The translations under genes and the position numbers were made by a program. The notes under the pieces are model-generated. The model was not told the DNA's origin. It ran no database searches and worked only from the letters and a program-made list of their open reading frames with translations. Below, piece by piece: positions 59,006 to 64,000 of a stretch of DNA of 64,000 bases (the stretch's first letter is position 1; every line of letters starts with the position of its first letter). The stretch lies in contig NZ_JBKOPS010000001.1 in NCBI RefSeq assembly GCF_047272945.1, positions 417,401 to 481,400 on the forward strand, in the 5' to 3' direction. This DNA comes from Rubrolithibacter danxiaensis. GTDB lineage: Bacteria; Bacteroidota; Bacteroidia; Sphingobacteriales; Sphingobacteriaceae.

Positions 59006-60114
59006 TGAACTTTCTTCTTAAATAAGGATACGCTGCTAACTGCTATTATATAAAAATAATAAAACAAATCAAATGCCGCAAACCATAAAAACAGGTCTTT
59101 GTAACTTAATTTTTTAAGAATAGGAAAATAAATCAGCAGCTGTACAATTAAACGAAGCAAATAAGCGCCCACTAAAATTTGCCAGCTTGCTTTTAAAAAA
59201 ATCAACGTAATTAAAAGAACATAAAATAAAGTGGCAGATACAACCTGCAAACTTAAACTAAACTGATGCTTCTTTTTGTAAACTTTACCGGCACCTAAGT
59301 GTCTTAATTTTTGGTTAAAATAAGAAGAAAAAGTTTTTTTAGGCTCGGTCCAAACCTGGGCTTCAGGATGAATTTCAATTACTGTATTAGCTTTCGCAGC
59401 ATTTTGATTTACAAATAAATCATCGTCACCGGAGGGAATATGCATGTGAGAAGCAAAGCCTTTTCCTTTAAAGAACAGTGCTTTAGTATAGGCCAGGTTC
59501 CTTCCAACTCCCATATAAGCATCGCTGCTTAAAGCATAGGAAAGGTAATTCAGCGCAGTATAAAAAGTCTCGAAACGAATAAGCCTGTTCACAAATCCGG
59601 GGAGTTTCTGGTACGGAGAATATCCCAATACAATTTCAACGTTCTTATTAAAATGTTGCTGCATCCGTAGCAGCCAATTAGTTGAAGCCGGCCTGCAATC
59701 AGCGTCGGTGAAAAGCAGATGTTCGTAAACAGCCGCTTTTATACCCATTGTTACAGCAAATTTCTTCCCGTGCTTAAAGCGTACATGCTCGTTTAAGGTT
59801 ACTACTTTAAGATTTTTATAGCGGACAGCATATTCTTTTAGCAGCAGGTCCGACTCATCAAAAGAACAATCGTTCACTACAACCACTTCAAAATCCGGAT
59901 AATCCTGTTCCAAAACTAAGAGCAAATTCTTTTGCAGGTTTACAAATTCATTTCTGGCACAAATTATTACAGAAACAGGATGTCTGAAATTTTCTACAGT
60001 TTCTTTTATTTTATACTTTCTTAGCCTGATGTGAATAAACAATATAAAATATAACTGCACCGCCAGGCAGATAAGAAATAGAATAAGAACAGCAAGTTTT
60101 ACAGTAAGCTCCAA
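58996..60114 (-). CDS. GT2-family membrane glycosyltransferase
   Basis: 372 residues: an N-terminal membrane helix (LAVLILFLICLAVQLYFIL), a GT-A domain with SVIICARNEFVNLQKNL near 50, VVVVNDCSFDESDLLL, the DxD-like TDADCRPAS near 135 and the GDDDLFVN acceptor segment near 225, then two or more C-terminal helices. It resembles processive or lipid-linked sugar transferases of family 2; the product is unknown. The start is TTG at 60114, because the only upstream ATG is out of frame and no internal Met lies near the N-terminus. It heads the sigma-rsmG-dprA chain. Confidence 0.83.
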   Translation of the reverse strand: MELTVKLAVLILFLICLAVQLYFILFIHIRLRKYKIKETVENFRHPVSVIICARNEFVNLQKNLLLVLEQDYPDFEVVVVNDCSFDESDLLLKEYAVRYKNLKVVTLNEHVRFKHGKKFAVTMGIKAAVYEHLLFTDADCRPASTNWLLRMQQHFNKNVEIVLGYSPYQKLPGFVNRLIRFETFYTALNYLSYALSSDAYMGVGRNLAYTKALFFKGKGFASHMHIPSGDDDLFVNQNAAKANTVIEIHPEAQVWTEPKKTFSSYFNQKLRHLGAGKVYKKKHQFSLSLQVVSATLFYVLLITLIFLKASWQILVGAYLLRLIVQLLIYFPILKKLSYKDLFLWFAAFDLFYYFYIIAVSSVSLFKKKVQWR

Positions 60115-60206
60115 CTCTTTTTATTTTGAGGCAAATCTCTCATTTTAAAGTTAAAGTACGGCTATTTTGCTAACATTTTTACGACAATGGGACGATTATT
60201 TTTTTC

Positions 60207-60214
60207 TATTTTTG
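60207..60214 (+). promoter_or_regulatory. -7 element for tgt
   Basis: TATTTTTG is an exact TAnnTTTG match 9 nt before the ATG at 60224. It lies downstream of a TTG that would open a longer frame, so that longer start is unlikely. Confidence 0.5.
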
Positions 60215-60223
60215 CACCTCCCG

Positions 60224-61354
60224 ATGAAGTTTAAATTAGAAGTATCCGACAAGTTTTCTAAAGCCCGTGCCGGACAGATATGTACCGATCATGGCGTAAT
60301 TAACACGCCTATCTTTATGCCTGTAGGCACAGCCGGCTCCGTAAAAGCAGTGCATCAACGGGAATTAAAAGAAGATATTAAAGCCGAAATTATACTGGGG
60401 AATACCTATCATTTGTACTTACGGCCCGGTTTAAATACACTTGAGAACGCAGGCGGATTGCATAAATTTATAGGATGGGATAAACCTATTTTAACTGATA
60501 GCGGCGGTTACCAGGTTTACTCTTTAACGGAAGTCAGAAAAATTAAAGAGGAAGGTGTTACTTTCCGCTCGCATATTGATGGTTCAAAACACCTGTTTAC
60601 ACCCGAAAGCGCTATTGATATTCAAAGAACTATCGGTGCTGATATCATCATGGCTTTTGATGAGTGTACCCCCTATCCATGCGATTATGCCTACGCAAAG
60701 CGATCAATCGATATGACACATCGCTGGCTGAAGCGCTGTTGTGAACGCTTTGACACTACAAATCCGAAATACGGCTATGAACAAACTTTTTTCCCCATTG
60801 TACAGGGGTCGGTTTATAAAGATCTGAGGAAAAAATCCGCCGAAGTAATAGCTTCTTTTGAACGGGAAGGAAATGCCATAGGGGGACTGTCTGTAGGCGA
60901 ACCTGCCGAAGAAATGTATGCCATGACAGAACTTGTGTGCGATATATTGCCGCCAGAGAAACCCCGGTATCTGATGGGAGTTGGAACCCCCGTAAATATC
61001 CTGGAAAACATAGCACTCGGAGTTGATATGTTCGATTGCGTAATGCCTACCAGGAACGCCCGAAACGGGATGATTTTTACCAAAAACGGAATAATAAACA
61101 TCAGGAATGAGAAATGGAAAAACGATTTCTCTCCCATAGAGGAAGACAGCGATTTGTTTGCGGACATAAACTACACCAAAGCTTATTTACGGCATTTAAT
61201 ACATTCAAAAGAAATACTTGGAGCCCAGATTGCTACTCTTCATAACCTGCATTTTTATTTATGGCTTGTTAAAGAAGCAAGAGAAAAGATTATTGCAGGT
61301 GATTTTTACAACTGGAAAAACAAAATGGTAAAACAACTGTCTCAGCGCTTATAA
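60224..61354 (+). CDS. tgt: Queuine/preQ1 tRNA-ribosyltransferase without the usual zinc cysteines
   Basis: 376 residues from the chosen ATG. It exchanges guanine-34 of tRNAs for a queuosine precursor. Intact blocks: IFMPVGTAGSVKAVHQREL, LTDSGGYQVYSL, MAFDECTPYPCDYAYAKRS, PIVQGSVYKDLR and DMFDCVMPTRNARNGMIFT. The CxCxxC zinc motif before YSRAYLRHL is replaced: S309, L311 and D314 stand where the cysteines should be, while the fourth ligand histidine (H340, LHNLHFY) remains. The longer frame from TTG at 60167 is rejected because a promoter element lies between it and the ATG. The permease gene follows after 7 nt. Confidence 0.92.
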   Translation: MKFKLEVSDKFSKARAGQICTDHGVINTPIFMPVGTAGSVKAVHQRELKEDIKAEIILGNTYHLYLRPGLNTLENAGGLHKFIGWDKPILTDSGGYQVYSLTEVRKIKEEGVTFRSHIDGSKHLFTPESAIDIQRTIGADIIMAFDECTPYPCDYAYAKRSIDMTHRWLKRCCERFDTTNPKYGYEQTFFPIVQGSVYKDLRKKSAEVIASFEREGNAIGGLSVGEPAEEMYAMTELVCDILPPEKPRYLMGVGTPVNILENIALGVDMFDCVMPTRNARNGMIFTKNGIINIRNEKWKNDFSPIEEDSDLFADINYTKAYLRHLIHSKEILGAQIATLHNLHFYLWLVKEAREKIIAGDFYNWKNKMVKQLSQRL

Positions 61355-61361
61355 TAACAGC

Positions 61362-62453
61362 ATGAAGGGAAGATTGATCAAATTAATTGACTGGTATATT
61401 ATTAAAAAGTACCTGGGGACATTTGTGTTCACCATGGCGATCTTTGCTGTTGTAATTGTCATTTTTGATATCTCTGAAAAACTGGACGACTTCCTTAAAC
61501 ATCAGGCACCTTTATCAAAAATTATTTTTCAATATTATACAGGACTGATTCCGTTCTACCTCAATTCTCTTTCCCCGCTTATTAACTTCATTGCTGTTAT
61601 ATTTTTTACGGCAAAAATGGCCGATCAAACTGAAATAGTCCCCATTTTAAGCGGGGGCGTAAGCTTTAACCGCTTCCTATGGCCCTATTGGGTTTCTTCG
61701 TTTCTGATCTTTTTTGTGACGCTTATTTTCAATCTGTTCATCATACCGGAAACCAACCGGCTAAAAGTAGATTTTGAAAATACCTACATCAATCCTAAAG
61801 AAGATGCTTCCAAGATGTACACCCACATGCGGCTGGATAAAAACACCTATATCTATATTGAAAACTTTGATAATAAAGCAAAAGTGGGTTATAAGTTTTC
61901 GCTCGAAAAATTTAAGGGTGATGAGTTAAAGGAAAAGATGATCGCGGATAAGATAACCTGGGATTCGTTAAAAAGGCAGTGGAAAATAGAAAATTACTCC
62001 ATCAGAAAAGTTAACGGTTTAAAAGAGACTATGATATATGGCACTTCAAAAGATACCGTTCTGGATATGCGCCCCAGTGATTTTGAAGTGTATGATAACA
62101 TCTTCGAAGCGATGAATATGAGGGAGCTGAACAAGCGCCTTGAAAAAGAAAAAATAAGGGGAACCGGAGTTACTGTCAATCTTGAACTGGAAAAATACAA
62201 GCGCTTTGTTTATCCTCTATCGTCTTTTATTCTCACCTTGATGGGAGTAGCTTTGTCATCAAGAAAAGTAAGAGGAGGCATTGGATTGCCCTTGGGAATT
62301 GGGATTTTCTTAAGCTTTGCTTATATCATTTTCATCCAGTTTTCAACCATGTTTGCTTTAAAAGGAGGACTACCCCCTCTTATTGCTGTTTTTATTCCGA
62401 ATATAATTTTTGGTTCCCTGGCTTTTTATTTGATAGTAAAAGCGCCGAAATAA
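61362..62453 (+). CDS. LptF/LptG-family permease
   Basis: 363 residues of the YjgP/YjgQ family, inner-membrane part of the LPS transporter LptB2FG. Three helices near the start (LGTFVFTMAIFAVVIVIFDI, IPFYLNSLSPLINFIAVIFF, FLWPYWVSSFLIFFVTLIFNL), a periplasmic jellyroll in the middle and three helices at the end (FVYPLSSFILTLMGVALSS, LGIGIFLSFAYIIFIQFSTMF, IPNIIFGSLAFYLIV). Which of F or G it is cannot be decided. It lies 7 nt after tgt and 13 nt before the EamA gene. Confidence 0.9.
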   Translation: MKGRLIKLIDWYIIKKYLGTFVFTMAIFAVVIVIFDISEKLDDFLKHQAPLSKIIFQYYTGLIPFYLNSLSPLINFIAVIFFTAKMADQTEIVPILSGGVSFNRFLWPYWVSSFLIFFVTLIFNLFIIPETNRLKVDFENTYINPKEDASKMYTHMRLDKNTYIYIENFDNKAKVGYKFSLEKFKGDELKEKMIADKITWDSLKRQWKIENYSIRKVNGLKETMIYGTSKDTVLDMRPSDFEVYDNIFEAMNMRELNKRLEKEKIRGTGVTVNLELEKYKRFVYPLSSFILTLMGVALSSRKVRGGIGLPLGIGIFLSFAYIIFIQFSTMFALKGGLPPLIAVFIPNIIFGSLAFYLIVKAPK

Positions 62454-62466
62454 ATTCTTTTTAACA

Positions 62467-63384
62467 ATGCTTTCTAAAAAATTCTCCGGCATCAGCAGGA
62501 ACGTCCTTGTTCTGCATGCCACTGTTTTCGTATGGGGGTTTACAGGCATTTTAGGTGCCTTGATATCCGTTTCTGCAATACCATTGGTATGGTACAGAGT
62601 ACTTATAGCCTTTGTTGCGCTATATTGCTATTTTAAAGCCACAAAAACCAGCATCCGAATTAACACGGAAGCATTCCTGAAACTCTTCTTTACAGGAGGC
62701 CTTGTTGCCCTGCATTGGATCCTCTTCTTCCATTCAATCAAGATATCTACCGTATCTGTAACCCTTGTATGTCTATCGTCTTTAACCCTGTTTACAGCAT
62801 TCCTCGAACCCTTAATATACCGGCAAAAAATAGCCATGCTTGAGGTTATCACCGGCCTGCTGATAATTGCAGGAATTGGTTTAATATTTAAATTTGAAAG
62901 CCGTTACACAGCAGGAATAATAACGGGATTAATCAGTTCTTTTTGTGCCAGCCTGTTTTCAATCATCAATTCAAAACAAGTAAAAAACAGGCCCGCACCT
63001 ATCATCGCTTTCTACGAATTGGCAGGTGCATCGGTATGGGTTTCGCTTTATCTTTTAGTTACAGGCGGCTATAATTCATCGCTCATTCTTCCTATAAAAG
63101 ACATCTTTTATCTCCTCGTTTTAGGAGTTATCTGTACTTCGTTAGCCTATGTTGCCGGGGTATCGGTAATGAAAGAATTAACGGCTTTCAGGGTGGCTTT
63201 AATTACCAATCTGGAGCCAGTTTACGGTATCATTTTAGCTTTCATTTTCCTGGGAAAAAAGGAGCAAATGACAGGCGGATTTTATGGCGGAGCCTGCCTT
63301 ATCTTAGGTGTTATTTTTCTTTACCCTTACGTAAAGAACAAGATTGAAAAGCGAAAGCTAAACAAGCTAATTCCGATAGGGTAA
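62467..63384 (+). CDS. EamA/DMT-family transporter
   Basis: 305 residues with about ten hydrophobic helices in two EamA repeats: FVWGFTGILGALISVSAIPLVWYR at the front and GLISSFCASLFSIINSKQVKNRPAPIIAFYELAG in the second half, ending TNLEPVYGIILAFIFLGKKEQ, the repeat signature. Members export amino acids, nucleosides or drugs; the substrate is unknown. It ends the tgt-lptG-eamA unit. Confidence 0.88.
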   Translation: MLSKKFSGISRNVLVLHATVFVWGFTGILGALISVSAIPLVWYRVLIAFVALYCYFKATKTSIRINTEAFLKLFFTGGLVALHWILFFHSIKISTVSVTLVCLSSLTLFTAFLEPLIYRQKIAMLEVITGLLIIAGIGLIFKFESRYTAGIITGLISSFCASLFSIINSKQVKNRPAPIIAFYELAGASVWVSLYLLVTGGYNSSLILPIKDIFYLLVLGVICTSLAYVAGVSVMKELTAFRVALITNLEPVYGIILAFIFLGKKEQMTGGFYGGACLILGVIFLYPYVKNKIEKRKLNKLIPIG

Positions 63385-63942
63385 CTATTTGGTAGTAGTT
63401 TAGAAAAAAAGATATACTTACACTAAGTATGATTATTTTCTATTGAAGTAACACAAAAACCATATTTAAAAAAATACTGTCTCCCCCTTCTTCTTACAAA
63501 TAAGACGATGGCCTTAATTAACCCTTATTAACAAAACAATATTTCCGTAAAGCAAATTTGAAATAAGGGATTTTAAACTTAGACTTTCAAAATAAAGACA
63601 TTTTGTCATCATAGATCTAAGTGTAAATTTTCTTCCTGCAGCGCCGCTAGTTAAATTCCCTTCCAAAAATTCGATCCCTTATTTGCTTCTTATCTCTGTC
63701 CAAACCTGATTACCACAAAACCTGCCTTTCATTCTTTTCGGAGATTTCCTTAATAAAAGGACGGCTCCATTTTAAACTTTTCTACTAACAGAAATTAATC
63801 CCATACTTCGCCTATCTTCTATAAGTTTTCAAAAGGCACTCCAAAAGTTTCATTCAAAAAAAGCAGGGTATTTACATCATAAAATCCTTCACCTACTTAA
63901 GTACATTTGAAAACGTAAAAAGTATAATAAAGGAAATTAAAT
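63385..63942. other. 558-nt region without a gene
   Basis: No convincing open frame is seen on either strand. It contains an 11-bp inverted repeat (AAATAAGGGAT 63561-63571 and ATCCCTTATTT 63674-63684), a 10-bp palindrome TACTTAAGTA (63894-63903), and TATAAT (63923-63928) with TTTG upstream (63906-63909) near the next ATG. It is the longest gene-free stretch in the window. It may be a long leader, an RNA gene or a decayed gene. Confidence 0.5.
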
Positions 63943-64000
63943 ATGAAAAAAATCGGTATCACTCTCCTTACTGCATTTGTTGGTGGTGCGGTTGCTGTTG
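63943..64000 (+). CDS. Probable DegP/HtrA-type periplasmic serine protease, N-terminal 19 residues only
   Basis: An ATG at 63943 after an A-rich, GGA-containing stretch opens a frame to the window edge: a short basic start and a glycine/alanine-rich hydrophobic signal (ITLLTAFVGGAVAV). This N-terminus resembles DegP/HtrA (Do family) proteases of Sphingobacteriales, from memory. Only the signal part is visible, so the call is tentative. Confidence 0.45.
   Translation, partial: MKKIGITLLTAFVGGAVAV

Noticed and set aside
63671..63690. TTCGATCC, resembling a tRNA T-loop
   Set aside because: The flanking bases do not pair as a T-stem and no acceptor, D or anticodon arm can be drawn around it.
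63830..63860. GGCAC followed by a T-rich stretch, considered as a sigma-54 promoter
   Set aside because: The -12 GC element is missing at the required spacing.
1..64000. Search for CRISPR arrays, insertion sequences, integrases, toxin-antitoxin or defence genes
   Set aside because: None recognised; gene content is almost wholly housekeeping, with no tandem repeat arrays or transposase motifs seen by eye.

Overview
The window looks like a core, housekeeping stretch of a low-GC Bacteroidota chromosome, most likely order Sphingobacteriales (Pedobacter-like). This rests on recognised family content (BshB1, DUF4294, DUF4783, DUF2851, HU-CCDC81/SPOR protein, type III glutamine synthetase, Rho with a long N-terminal insertion, Bacteroidota-style TonB proteins). 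It also rests on the promoter signal TAnnTTTG, the Bacteroidota primary-sigma -7 element, which recurs directly upstream of many starts. I see no rRNA, tRNA, CRISPR array, insertion sequence, phage or integrated element. Species was not determined.

Layout. 1-4.4 kb: end of an outer-membrane protein gene, a D-cysteine desulfhydrase-like PLP enzyme, lysine 6-aminotransferase, bacillithiol deacetylase BshB1, a DUF4294 protein. 4.5-9.9 kb: bifunctional (p)ppGpp enzyme, Fur-family regulator, purA, pabB. 10-12.9 kb (minus): M48 lipoprotein protease, then the unit DUF4783-nadC-plsY. 13-18.5 kb: gpmI plus a lipoprotein, a TPR protein, lon. 18.6-24.5 kb: LpxR-like lipid A deacylase, arfB, cmk, a GT1 glycosyltransferase, a small acidic protein, rpsA. 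24.6-26.4 kb: pyrR-pyrB and a small membrane protein. 26.5-35.7 kb: one compact operon for an energised envelope complex (secreted TPR protein, outer-membrane barrel, HU/TM/SPOR protein, ExbB/TolQ, ExbD/TolR, TonB/TolA-like) followed by folC. 35.8-37.3 kb: a CmoA-like Cx-SAM synthase coupled to an ICMT/PEMT-type membrane methyltransferase. 37.3-47.2 kb: another TonB, glnA (type III), purM, lpd, an outer-membrane protein, PspC, DUF2851, pyrF. 47.4-50.9 kb: rho, pssA, purS, an orphan Hpt protein, folK. 51-56.7 kb: sppA, a PolX-like PHP protein, a GT9 glycosyltransferase, a porin-like protein, sixA. 56.7-60.1 kb (minus): an overlapping chain GT2 - ECF sigma - rsmG - dprA. 60.2-63.4 kb: tgt, an LptF/G permease, an EamA transporter. 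After a 558-nt gene-free stretch, the last 58 nt open a probable DegP/HtrA gene.

The best candidate for a little-described system is the 26.5-34.4 kb operon. It carries analogues of TolQ, TolR, TolA and the TPR protein CpoB, plus a protein with an HU-like cytoplasmic part and a periplasmic SPOR (septal peptidoglycan) domain, and an outer-membrane barrel. It could be a Bacteroidota division-site envelope machine. Other points worth checking: the CmoA/membrane-methyltransferase pair; a PolX whose polymerase aspartates look lost; a Tgt without its zinc cysteines; paired CAGTA-loop hairpins exactly 40 nt apart in the rho leader; a perfect hairpin at the predicted 5' end of rpsA mRNA; probably leaderless gpmI and purM; several TTG/GTG starts; and six nearly abutting or overlapping convergent gene pairs.

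Several starts were moved inward to an ATG because the longest open frame began at a TTG or GTG, in most cases one overlapping or lying close to a TAnnTTTG promoter element. All functions are read from sequence by eye; no search was run.
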